64,000 nt of DNA, taken from positions 1 through 64,000 of IMG/VR virus record IMGVR_UViG_3300020202_000002, one strand, 5' to 3'. The notes beneath the pieces were generated by a model. It had not been told where the DNA came from. It did no database searches and was given only the letters and a program-made list of their open reading frames with translations. Positions 49,806 to 57,835 of this stretch are shown here, one piece after another. A program made the position numbers and the translations under genes. Each line of letters opens with the position of its first letter. The first letter of the stretch is position 1. Source of the stretch: a virus.

Positions 49806-50456
49806 ATGCTGAACGGAATCAAAAAAGCCGCCGCCTTCTTCTGCCACCAGGACGACGAAATGGTGGCGGCTGGCACGCTTCATCGCCTTGCCAGCGCCGG
49901 CTGCGAGGTGCATGTCGTATCGTTCTCGCCATGCGCCACGATTAATGACCGCATGGGAACCGAAGTATCGTCTCGTCTTGTTCTGCCGGAATGGCACCTA
50001 TCGATGGACCTGATCGGCGTAGGGCAGGAGCAACGGCACTTTCTCAACTACACGCCAAGCGTGAGCATTGCTGATCGTCGTCAGGACGTGGCCAACTATG
50101 TATTCGACTTCTGCGAGCGCGAGCGGCCGGACGTGGCGTTCGTCTTGTCGCCAGAGGATGAAAACACGGCGCATGCAGTGGTCGGCGTCGAGTGTGAGCG
50201 GGTCATGCGCGGCCGCGTTCCCATGGTGGTTCGGTGTAACTTCGCGTGGAACTATTCCATCGGCAGGCCGAACCTGTTCGTGGCGCTCTCGGACAAGGAC
50301 CTGGACATCAAGCGGCGCGTGATCAATGCCTACCAATCGCAGAAATTTAGGTACGACTACGGTGCCATGTTGATGGCGTACTGCATCGGCGATGGCAAGA
50401 GCGTCAAGGTCGCGGCGGCGGAGCGTTTCGAGATCATCAGGAGCGTCGTTACATGA
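49806..50456 (+). CDS. PIG-L/LmbE-like deacetylase
   Basis: A 216-residue protein. HQDDE at 14-18 is the zinc motif (normally HPDDE), and SPEDENTAHAV near residue 115 supplies the second H-x-D-x-x-H-like element with Asn/Thr in place of one His. The family removes N-acetyl from GlcNAc-containing substrates. Starts three bases after the methyltransferase; ATGA to the SDR. Could unmask an amine that a GNAT or acyltransferase re-acylates. Confidence 0.8.
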   Translation: MLNGIKKAAAFFCHQDDEMVAAGTLHRLASAGCEVHVVSFSPCATINDRMGTEVSSRLVLPEWHLSMDLIGVGQEQRHFLNYTPSVSIADRRQDVANYVFDFCERERPDVAFVLSPEDENTAHAVVGVECERVMRGRVPMVVRCNFAWNYSIGRPNLFVALSDKDLDIKRRVINAYQSQKFRYDYGAMLMAYCIGDGKSVKVAAAERFEIIRSVVT

Positions 50457-51112
50457 GCCACATCGTCATTGCCGGCGCATCCGGGGCCATCGGCACGGCT
50501 CTCGTTCGGAAGTATCTGGACGAAGGGCATGTGGTGACGGCACTGATCAATAGAAGCTACCTTGAATTCGGACACAAGCATTTGCACGAGAGGCTTATCA
50601 ACACTGACGAGATTGACGTGCCCCAAAAGGTAGACGCTCTGATAACGCTGACTGCCGACACGAGGAACAAGAAACTTGGCAAGATGGACATCAACGAGTG
50701 GGAATCGGTGCTACGCTCGACTCTGACATCACCGTTTCAGTGCATAAACGCGCTGGCGTCAACGTTGGTAACCGGCGCGTCCATTGTCGTCGTCGGTTCT
50801 ATTGTCGGCAGCCTTGGGGGGTACGGCTGCGCGAACTACGCCGCGGCCAAGGCCGGACTCGTGGGCCTTGTCCGCGCGGCTGCAAACGAGCTGGCCGGCC
50901 GCAAGATCCGCGTGAACCTGCTTGAGTTGGGCTACGTCAACGCCGGCATGGGCGAGCGTCTGTCGGACGACATCAAGGCCAAGGTGACCGAGACGATTCC
51001 GCTGAAGCGGTTTGCTGAGGTTGACGAGGTGTTGCACGCGATCGAGTTCTTGAGGACGGCCACGTACATGACTGGCAACACGCTAACTGTAGCAGGAGGG
51101 CTAAGGGCATGA
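50453..51112 (+). CDS. Short-chain dehydrogenase/reductase
   Basis: A 219-residue classical SDR. GASGAIG at 8-14 binds NAD(P); catalytic Ser116 (VVGSIVGS), Tyr129 and Lys133 (YAAAKAG). C-terminal MTGNTLTVAGG is the family hallmark. Near FabG, but in this context likely reduces or oxidises a sugar intermediate. ATGA overlaps on both sides. Confidence 0.85.
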   Translation: MSHIVIAGASGAIGTALVRKYLDEGHVVTALINRSYLEFGHKHLHERLINTDEIDVPQKVDALITLTADTRNKKLGKMDINEWESVLRSTLTSPFQCINALASTLVTGASIVVVGSIVGSLGGYGCANYAAAKAGLVGLVRAAANELAGRKIRVNLLELGYVNAGMGERLSDDIKAKVTETIPLKRFAEVDEVLHAIEFLRTATYMTGNTLTVAGGLRA

Positions 51113-51540
51113 AGGTATATGTAGCAACCGAGGGATCGTATGCGGATTATCACATCAGCGCCATCTTCTCTTCGCGGGAGAAGGCGGAAGAGTACATGGG
51201 CAACATGCCCGACCGGTTCAACGAGATCGAAGAGTATGAGCTGGACTCTGAGCCGCCGCGAGTGTTCGGTCAACAGTGGGTTGCGGCATTGAAACTGGAT
51301 GGGAGCGTTGATGCGCACTACACGCATATGTATATCACGGACGTTCCGGTTGAACACAGACAAGGCGAGCGGGGCTGGGGTGAGACGAAGGATTATGGGT
51401 TTATGAAGGCTGACCGGTTTAACTATGCGTGGTTCAGCGGACGTTCGTTCGTCAGCGCTGAGCACGCCCACAAGCTTGCCGTCGAGCAGCGACAGAAAGC
51501 CCTGGTGGAGCATCCGGAATGGTTCGAGGGTGTCAAGTAG
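51109..51540 (+). CDS. Conserved phage hypothetical protein (MKVYVxTEGSYxDYHI)
   Basis: A 143-residue protein, ATGA-coupled. It opens with VYVATEGSYADYHISAIFSSREKAEEYM, a pattern I know from uncharacterised phage proteins (DUF7336-like). No enzyme motif. Confidence 0.6.
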   Translation: MKVYVATEGSYADYHISAIFSSREKAEEYMGNMPDRFNEIEEYELDSEPPRVFGQQWVAALKLDGSVDAHYTHMYITDVPVEHRQGERGWGETKDYGFMKADRFNYAWFSGRSFVSAEHAHKLAVEQRQKALVEHPEWFEGVK

Positions 51541-51576
51541 ATGACCTCCCCCACCACCTTAGGTAAAGGAGCAGCC

Positions 51577-51882
51577 ATGAATAAAAAACCGACAACTAAG
51601 CCTCTGAATGTCACCATAAAAGGCAAGACGTTCAAGATGTCGGCTGTGAAGAATGTTTACAACACAACCAGGGACTGGTGGGAATGCGCACCGTTCTCGG
51701 TGACGCGGTGGTTAGACACGCGAAAGTCCGGCTTACCGCCATGGGAAATAACCATGTCCGGACCCTGGTACGGCGACAGCGATCCGCAAGGCATGGGAGC
51801 TACATTGGAAGAGGCTGTCTCAAACTTTGAAGATGCCATCGACCGTTGGGTCAGCTATTTGCAGACATTAGGCCAGAAATGA
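51577..51882 (+). CDS. Hypothetical protein
   Basis: A 101-residue protein; AAAGGAG at 51565-51571 selects ATG 51577 over the in-frame 51541. Alpha/beta with several Trp, ending in a helix (AVSNFEDAIDRWVSYLQ) reminiscent of HicB-like or DUF1902-like folds but without firm match. Confidence 0.5.
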   Translation: MNKKPTTKPLNVTIKGKTFKMSAVKNVYNTTRDWWECAPFSVTRWLDTRKSGLPPWEITMSGPWYGDSDPQGMGATLEEAVSNFEDAIDRWVSYLQTLGQK

Positions 51883-52460
51883 ACAGCCCAGCCACCGTCG
51901 AATTCTGGCTAGACCGCATCCGCGCGGCCGTCGCTGAAGACCGCCACGACCCCGTACGTGCCGCGCTGGGCTACGCTGGTGCTGCCGAGACGCTGCGCAA
52001 CGTCAAGAACAGCATTCGCATCCTGGACCGCTACGTTCGCCATGGGGACCGCGTTCTCGAAATCGGCTGCGGCTGCGGTGACCTGTATCCGCTCATGCCA
52101 GAAGGCGTGGACTACTGGGGCATCGATCTTGTGCCGGACTTCATCGAGGAAGCGAGGAAAGCCTACGTCGAGCCACGATCGCTGCACATGCGCGACTCGT
52201 GCCGGTTCGACGTAATCGACATCGTGAAGGACCACTGGGACTTTCGCGACAACCTGAACAGCCACAATTGGGACGTGGTTGTCGGCAAGATGGTGGAGGC
52301 AACCATCGGCGGGTCAGTCGGCAAAGATACGTGGCACGAGGTCATGACGACGCTAGTCTGCGTCGGCAGAAAGGTGATCTTGTGGTCCAGCCATCACACG
52401 GTTCCCAGCGTGTTCGTCGCGGCCGGCGGCAAGCCGATTCAGACGCAGGAGGCGAAATGA
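51879..52460 (+). CDS. Class I AdoMet methyltransferase (paralog 2)
   Basis: A 193-residue protein, ATG in the previous stop. Motif I VLEIGCGCGDLYPLMP, then WGIDLVPDFIEEARKA, and WDVVVGKMVEATIGG. Paralog of the 49332 product across the whole core. Two copies flanking deacetylase and SDR genes suggest methylation at two positions or on two sugars. Confidence 0.75.
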   Translation: MNSPATVEFWLDRIRAAVAEDRHDPVRAALGYAGAAETLRNVKNSIRILDRYVRHGDRVLEIGCGCGDLYPLMPEGVDYWGIDLVPDFIEEARKAYVEPRSLHMRDSCRFDVIDIVKDHWDFRDNLNSHNWDVVVGKMVEATIGGSVGKDTWHEVMTTLVCVGRKVILWSSHHTVPSVFVAAGGKPIQTQEAK

Positions 52461-53341
52461 CGACGGAGCATTATCCCGGCATGGCCATCTCGCCCGGCAG
52501 CGTTCGCACCGTCTACCGCCCGCAGGTTCGCTCGGGCAAGTTCCACGCCGGCAAGGATTGCACCATCGGCGAGAACGTGGTGGTCGACGTGGCGGAAGAG
52601 TGCGTCATCGGGGACCGCTGCGTCATTCCGGACAACGCCTACCTGTGCGGGCGGCGAATCGAAATAGGCAACGATTTTTTCGGCTACACCCACTGGAACC
52701 GTCGTCTCGAAGTCGGTCTGGGGCGGCGCGACGACGAGTTTGCCATTCTCAAGGTCGGCTCACGATGTACGTTCCATGACAACCGAATCGACCTGGCCCG
52801 CGAAGTGACCATCGGCGATGACGTTGGGCTGTCGCCCGAAGTGACTCTGTATACGCATTTTTATTGGCTCTCGGAATTGGAAGGGTTTCCGGTTGGCTAT
52901 GCCCCAATCGAGGTTAAGTCCGGGGCCATCATCGGCTATAGGTCAACTTTGCTGCCAGGCTGCGTTGTGGGCATGAAGTGCGTCGTGGGTGCAGGCAGTA
53001 TTGTCAAAGGGCACCTTGCCGACGAAACAGTCAACGCTGGAAACCCGGCACAATACATTCGGCACATCGACACTCCGGACCTTGGCTGGCAGAAAGCCAC
53101 GATGATGAGGATTCTCGACGAATATAAAGCCTCGTGCGAATATAGGAAATGCGGCCACCATGTGCAGATGGACGAATGGCCGATCGTCAAGTCCGGTGCG
53201 GCGTCGTTCGATGTTAAGGCATGCAAGATCGTGAGCGGTCACGAAAACGACCTTACGGATGATCTTCGCGACTGGCTGTTTCGGCATGGAATTAGGATAT
53301 ACACACAACGACCTTTTCGGAAACTATCAAAGGTGTCATGA
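52457..53341 (+). CDS. Left-handed beta-helix acyltransferase
   Basis: A 294-residue protein; ATG in the previous stop, AGGAGG upstream. Hexapeptide repeats run through about residues 30-200 (IGENVVVDVAEECVIGDRCVI, VTIGDDVGLSPEVTLYTHF, VKSGAIIGYRSTLLPGCVVG, VVGAGSIVKG) and end in NAGNPAQYI, as in sugar O-acetyltransferases. His in LYTHF is the probable catalytic base. The last 80 residues are an extra domain. Likely O- or N-acetylates a sugar. Confidence 0.85.
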   Translation: MTTEHYPGMAISPGSVRTVYRPQVRSGKFHAGKDCTIGENVVVDVAEECVIGDRCVIPDNAYLCGRRIEIGNDFFGYTHWNRRLEVGLGRRDDEFAILKVGSRCTFHDNRIDLAREVTIGDDVGLSPEVTLYTHFYWLSELEGFPVGYAPIEVKSGAIIGYRSTLLPGCVVGMKCVVGAGSIVKGHLADETVNAGNPAQYIRHIDTPDLGWQKATMMRILDEYKASCEYRKCGHHVQMDEWPIVKSGAASFDVKACKIVSGHENDLTDDLRDWLFRHGIRIYTQRPFRKLSKVS

Positions 53342-54090
53342 TGGTAGCTTTTAAGGAAGCAAATGGATTCCCCGGATATCGTGTCGGTGACGATGGCAGC
53401 GTGTGGACGTGCTGGAAAACTAATGGCCAAAAACCATCTGTGATGTCGAATGCATGGAAGCGAATGCGTCCTGGTCATCTCAAGAACGGATACCTGCAAG
53501 TGGCGCTTTCCAGAGGCGGCAAGAGGTTTCAAAAGAAGGTCCACCATCTTGTTTTGGAGGCGTTCGTCGGCGTTCGCGCCCATGGGCAGGAAACGCGGCA
53601 CAAGAATGGCATCCCAAGCGACAATCGATTGGACAATTTGTGCTGGGGCACGCATTCCGAAAACTACCAGGATCGTGTTCGACATGGCACCGACAATAGA
53701 GGCGACAGAAACGGTCCATCTATACTGACGGACGATGATGTGAAGGACATCGTGGCGCTTCTTAGAACCACAGACCAATCTCAAGAACAAATAGCCAAGA
53801 CGTTTGGTGTGACGCAAGGAACCATCGCTCATATCAACAATGGCAGAAGTTGGGGCCATCTCACCGGAGCGTCTCGCGGGCCACTCGTGAGTCGACGGAG
53901 GCCTCTTGGCACTGGAGTCGTGGCAAAAATGCTGGGCGTCGGTTCCACCGCAGTGCAACGGTGGATGGACACGGGAATACTTCAGTCATGGCGTGTCAAC
54001 TCTCATCGGAGAACGTCGCTAGATCACGTTCGGGCGTTTGCCAAACAGCGAGGCATCGTGATCCAGGAGGGCGCGTTGTGCCGCGTGTGA
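53338..54090 (+). CDS. HNH homing endonuclease with HTH and excisionase-like C-terminus
   Basis: A 250-residue protein. NUMOD4-like start (GFPGYRVGDDGSVWTCW), HNH core (KVHHLVLEAFVG, RHKNGIPSDNRLDNLCWGTHSEN), an HTH (SQEQIAKTFGVTQGTIAHINNG) and a MerR/excisionase-like winged HTH (VAKMLGVGSTAVQRWMDTGILQSWR). A mobile nuclease inside the glycan cassette; the extra excisionase-like domain is unusual. Lower GC than neighbours. ATGA-coupled upstream, overlapping the next gene by 13 bases. Confidence 0.85.
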   Translation: MMVAFKEANGFPGYRVGDDGSVWTCWKTNGQKPSVMSNAWKRMRPGHLKNGYLQVALSRGGKRFQKKVHHLVLEAFVGVRAHGQETRHKNGIPSDNRLDNLCWGTHSENYQDRVRHGTDNRGDRNGPSILTDDDVKDIVALLRTTDQSQEQIAKTFGVTQGTIAHINNGRSWGHLTGASRGPLVSRRRPLGTGVVAKMLGVGSTAVQRWMDTGILQSWRVNSHRRTSLDHVRAFAKQRGIVIQEGALCRV

Positions 54091-54950
54091 TGCTAGCTAC
54101 GCTCTGTCTAAACGAGATGGAGTTTTTGCGTGTTTTGGTCGAACAACATCGCGACTGGCCGGGCCTTAGCCGCTGGATCTTCGTAGAAGCCTGCGACGGC
54201 GCGTACGGGAGCGCCAACCCCGACATGGTGACCAACGCTGGCCTATCGGTCGACGGTACGTCGGAGTTCCTCGCCGACCTCGCTGCGAAAGACTCGCGCG
54301 TGACCTACATCCCGTACGGTTACAGCCACAGCTTCGCGTTTCCCGGCGAACCGGAGAAGGGTAAGTGCGGGGCGCGGCAGGCGTATCTTGACGTGGCGGA
54401 AACCATCCGGCCGGATTACGTCATCAGCATCGACGCCGACGAATTTTACACTCGCGACCACCAGCACCGCATCATCGAGGTGATGGATGCCCACCGGGAC
54501 TACGATTCGTTCATCTTCAACCGCCGCGAGATTTGGCGACCGCCGCTATGCTCCGAAATGGCCCTGTTCAGCTACGAGGTCGTGGGTGGCTTCTGGTCGA
54601 TCCCATGCTGTCACTGGTGGCGCTGGCAGCCTGGCATGCACCATCGCACCTGCCACAACACCCCGCACACGGCAGACGGCAAGCCGATGAACGACCGCAT
54701 CTTCGACGCGCGCGAGCATCCGGGCATGCCCGAGATGATCCACATGGGATTCGCGGCGTCTGCGCGAACCAGGCTGGCGAAGAATAACTACTACGCCCAG
54801 CGCGGAGAGTCTGCGGATCCCAAACGACGCTGGTACGTGGAGAGCCGCGCGGCGTGGGCACGCTGGCACGCGGGGAAGACGCTGCCGCGGGATGCGAAGG
54901 TTTTGCCGTTTGTGGGCGATATCCCGGAATGTTTTAGAGGAATCGCCTGA
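54078..54950 (+). CDS. Glycosyltransferase, GT-A (family 2-like)
   Basis: A 290-residue protein. AGGAGG at 54065-54070 fits the GTG at 54078, so translation starts inside the endonuclease gene. N-terminal LATLCLNEMEFLRVLVEQHRDW is typical of GT2/GT92 (nucleotide-binding CLNE), and D-A-D at 119-121 (ISIDADEF) is the metal motif. C-terminal GMHHRTCHNTPH, EMIHMGFA complete the family look. Cytosolic. Confidence 0.8.
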   Translation: MPRVMLATLCLNEMEFLRVLVEQHRDWPGLSRWIFVEACDGAYGSANPDMVTNAGLSVDGTSEFLADLAAKDSRVTYIPYGYSHSFAFPGEPEKGKCGARQAYLDVAETIRPDYVISIDADEFYTRDHQHRIIEVMDAHRDYDSFIFNRREIWRPPLCSEMALFSYEVVGGFWSIPCCHWWRWQPGMHHRTCHNTPHTADGKPMNDRIFDAREHPGMPEMIHMGFAASARTRLAKNNYYAQRGESADPKRRWYVESRAAWARWHAGKTLPRDAKVLPFVGDIPECFRGIA

Positions 54951-54983
54951 TTCCAGAGTGTTGTCTGGCAAGGGAGATAGCAC

Positions 54984-55364
54984 ATGGCCAAGTTGCTTCT
55001 GATGTTTGGGTTCTGCGCCACGATGGTCGTAATGTGGAGGCATAGAGAATACAAGGACGAGTTTTACACAACGGAGTTGTCCCACAAGGTTGTGTCTCTT
55101 ATGAAACAGCCTGGGTGGAAGCTCGACGGAGACATTTGCCGCAACGCCTCCATTGGAATGTCGGTCGTGGCATCGCCAACTCGATTCTGGAATTTCGAAC
55201 AAGGAACGCTTTACGCCGTAACCGTAACTGTCGACGGCCAGGCGGAGATCAACCTTGTCGACGGCAGAGCTGCCGACAGCAGAGCCATTCTCAAAGAGTA
55301 CAAACGCTTGGTTCGCGAACTGCAGCAGGACGCTATCAACAAACTCCACGGCGAGCCAGAATGA
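54984..55364 (+). CDS. Membrane-anchored hypothetical protein
   Basis: A 126-residue protein with GGGAG upstream. One N-terminal hydrophobic helix (LLLMFGFCATMVVMW) not followed by a cleavage site, so probably an anchor; soluble alpha/beta domain outside or inside. ATGA-coupled to the next transferase. Confidence 0.5.
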   Translation: MAKLLLMFGFCATMVVMWRHREYKDEFYTTELSHKVVSLMKQPGWKLDGDICRNASIGMSVVASPTRFWNFEQGTLYAVTVTVDGQAEINLVDGRAADSRAILKEYKRLVRELQQDAINKLHGEPE

Positions 55365-56275
55365 GAGTTTTCTTCCCCCGCTACCTGATCGAATCCCACC
55401 GCGAGCCGTGGCAATCGGCCAAGCTGGTCTGCGAACTGGCCAAGCTCGACGTGCATTGCCTGCTCGAAATGGACCGCTCGATCGACGTGGTGTTCTGCGG
55501 GGGCATCTCCGTCGTCGAAGATGCAGCCAACGGGTTCAAGAAGGATCCCTACGGACGACTGGTTCCCGGATATCGCGATTTCCCCAAGGTGCCGGTAGTG
55601 CACTACTGCTGGGACCTGTACCCGTGGGTGGTGACAAACAAGGACTACCCCGACCATCGGCGCTGGGTCCACTACATGCGGGAACTGCGGCGGGCCAAAG
55701 AGGTCTGGGTGCCGACCACGCCGGTAGTGAAGCGCGTCGAGCAGTTCCTGAAGCGTGACGCGCACGTGGTCAAGTGCCCGGTGCCGTTCTGGGATCCTGA
55801 CGAGCCAGCCCGAGACGGCGGTTACGTTGTCGACGTGATGAGGCGATACCCGAAAGAACCGAATGTGGGCCTGGTGACCAAGGTGTGCGCCGAACTGGGC
55901 ATACCGCACGCCGAGACGGGGGCCTCGCTTTCCTGGGACGACTACCGCCGCACGATCGCCAACGCGAGGCTGCTGGTGTCGTCGTACTACGAGGCGTCAA
56001 CGGGGAGCCTGGCGCTGCTCGAAGGCTACCGGCTGGGGAAACCGGTGCTGCTGTCGGATTCGCCATGGCATGGGGGGCGGGACTTGTTCGGGGACCGGGC
56101 GACGTATTTCCGGTGGGATGACGAGCAGGAGTTCGCCGCGACGCTCAACATCGTGTACCAGGCTGGCGTCACAGCGCCCGAGGACTCTGCCTACTGGGCT
56201 GAAGCAACCTACGGCGAGACGGCTTTCGCGCACCGGATGGCGGAGAGGCTGCGGGAGGTGGTAGGTGGACGGTGA
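55361..56275 (+). CDS. Glycosyltransferase, GT-B (family 4-like)
   Basis: A 304-residue protein. VPVVHYCWDLYPWVV and AKEVWVPTTPVVKRVEQFL in the acceptor half; ARLLVSSYYEASTGSLALLEGYRLGKPVLLSD in the donor half gives the E-x7-E-like signature (E-A-S...L-L-E-G). Transfers sugar from a nucleotide donor. Overlaps the GNAT start by 11 bases. Confidence 0.85.
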   Translation: MRVFFPRYLIESHREPWQSAKLVCELAKLDVHCLLEMDRSIDVVFCGGISVVEDAANGFKKDPYGRLVPGYRDFPKVPVVHYCWDLYPWVVTNKDYPDHRRWVHYMRELRRAKEVWVPTTPVVKRVEQFLKRDAHVVKCPVPFWDPDEPARDGGYVVDVMRRYPKEPNVGLVTKVCAELGIPHAETGASLSWDDYRRTIANARLLVSSYYEASTGSLALLEGYRLGKPVLLSDSPWHGGRDLFGDRATYFRWDDEQEFAATLNIVYQAGVTAPEDSAYWAEATYGETAFAHRMAERLREVVGGR

Positions 56276-56756
56276 GGAAGTTCCTCTGATTGGCTGCAAA
56301 AGGCATGGAGGATTCTGGCTGAAGTTCGCGCCAGCGGTCAAGATCAATGGCAACTGGCAATGCTCGCTGTGCCCGGAAGTCCTCTTTACCAAGGTCGAAC
56401 CTTATGAGGGCTGCGACTTCATCAATGATGTGCGCGGCTACATCGTCTGGCGGCGCGGCACTGGCGACAACACCGAGCTGCTGCACATCAAGACGACGGA
56501 ACACGGCAAAGGTTACGGCCGGCAACTGGTGTACGGGATGCTCGACAAGCTGCGCGAGCGTCCCCCTTACCACTCTGTCTACGGCTTCACGCGCGTCAGC
56601 AACACGGAGGCCCAGGCGTTCTACGGGGCACTGGGGTTCAGTTTGCAGGAGATTCAAGGCGTCTACGCCGACGGCCGGGCCGTGCTGTTCTGGGCGGCGT
56701 ACAAGGACCTGCTGGCGAAGCGAGAGGAATGGGAGAATGAGCAGCGACGATCTTGA
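56265..56756 (+). CDS. GNAT acetyltransferase
   Basis: A 163-residue GTG-started protein. N-terminal CKRHGGF...CSLCPEV looks like a small zinc ribbon. The GNAT core has HIKTTEHGKGYGRQLVYGML (acetyl-CoA loop G-K-G-Y-G) and VSNTEAQAFYGALGFSLQ. Could N-acetylate an aminosugar made by the downstream aminotransferase. The ribbon-GNAT joining is unusual. Confidence 0.8.
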   Translation: MDGEEVPLIGCKRHGGFWLKFAPAVKINGNWQCSLCPEVLFTKVEPYEGCDFINDVRGYIVWRRGTGDNTELLHIKTTEHGKGYGRQLVYGMLDKLRERPPYHSVYGFTRVSNTEAQAFYGALGFSLQEIQGVYADGRAVLFWAAYKDLLAKREEWENEQRRS

Positions 56757-56910
56757 GCCAGGTGACATCGTTGCCCTTCGCTCTGGCGGTCCGGACATGA
56801 CCGTCATGGAGATTTACCAGGATGGCACGGTTCGCTGTTTCTGGATGAACGATGAAGGCGAAACGGACCACGATGTGTTTGCCGTGGCGTGCTTGGAGAA
56901 AAGCGAATGA
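56737..56910 (+). CDS. YodC/DUF2158-like small protein
   Basis: A 57-residue protein. DLEPGDIVALRSGGPDMTVMEI...VRCFWMNDEG is the DUF2158 pattern (G-D-x-V-x-L-K-S-G-G-P-x-M-T-V). Function of the family unknown. It overlaps the GNAT by 20 bases and the next gene by ATGA. Confidence 0.75.
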   Translation: MSSDDLEPGDIVALRSGGPDMTVMEIYQDGTVRCFWMNDEGETDHDVFAVACLEKSE

Positions 56911-57824
56911 CACCTCTCCGCATCGTCTACATTGGGCGCCATGGGCAGGTCGGCTCAAGTAACGACGACGAGGGCGCTGTCGCCTACGCCCTTCGGCAGC
57001 TGGGGCACGAGGTCGTCTGCGTTCCAGAGCAGCCCGCCCGCAAGGTGTTCGACGGGCCACCAGCAGACCTATGCCTGTTCAACAAATGGTCCGACTGGGA
57101 GGCGATACGGCAGATTCAGTGCCCCAAGGTCTTCTGGTACTGGGACCTCGTGGACTACCCGAAAGACCCCTCGCTCGCCCGGCGCTGCGCCCAGCGTCGT
57201 TCCTGGATGCAACAGGCCACAGCGATCGCAGACCTTGGCTTCTGCACTGATGGCGACTGGGTTGCCAAGGACACGACCGGCAAGCTGCACTGGCTCATGC
57301 AGGGCTTCGATGAGCGGCTGCAACCTGCGGAGCGGACCACGGAGGACATTGATATCCTGCTGCCGTGCAGCGTCATCAAGTGCGGCGAGGGCAGGGCACG
57401 CTTCGTGGCGGCGATGAAGGAACGCTGGGGGCCGAGGGTGCACCATGTCGAGGGCGGGGTGCACGGCAAAAGACTGGCCGAACTGGTGGCGCGGAGCAAG
57501 GTGGTGGTTTGTCCGGATGAGCCACATGGGGCGCGATACTGGAGCAACAGACTGTATTTGATGTCTGGCCTTGGTGGCGTGATTGTGCATCCGTTATGTG
57601 TCGGGTTTTGGCCTATGTCGCCCGATGCACTCTTCGCCGTGCAAGGTGTCTCCTACTACATTCCTGGCAGCAATATTCGCGACGACATCGCGCACCTGCT
57701 TGAGTATCACGACGCTCGCATTGAAGGTGGGCAAATCGCCAGAAAAGACGTGCTGGCTCACCACCTTTACCGCCATCGCTGCGAGCAACTGATTCAGACA
57801 GTCCGGGACAGGCTCAAGATTTGA
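56907..57824 (+). CDS. Glycosyltransferase-like protein, GT-B
   Basis: A 305-residue protein, ATG in the previous stop. IVYIGRHGQVGSSNDDEGAVAYAL opens a Rossmann fold; PKVFWYWDLVDYP parallels VVHYCWDLYPW of the 55361 enzyme; GGVHGKRLAELVARSKVVVCPD and YWSNRLYLMSGLGGVIVHP match GT4-like donor domains. Likely paralogous in part to the 55361 product. Confidence 0.7.
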   Translation: MTPLRIVYIGRHGQVGSSNDDEGAVAYALRQLGHEVVCVPEQPARKVFDGPPADLCLFNKWSDWEAIRQIQCPKVFWYWDLVDYPKDPSLARRCAQRRSWMQQATAIADLGFCTDGDWVAKDTTGKLHWLMQGFDERLQPAERTTEDIDILLPCSVIKCGEGRARFVAAMKERWGPRVHHVEGGVHGKRLAELVARSKVVVCPDEPHGARYWSNRLYLMSGLGGVIVHPLCVGFWPMSPDALFAVQGVSYYIPGSNIRDDIAHLLEYHDARIEGGQIARKDVLAHHLYRHRCEQLIQTVRDRLKI

Positions 57825-57835
57825 GGAGGATACGG

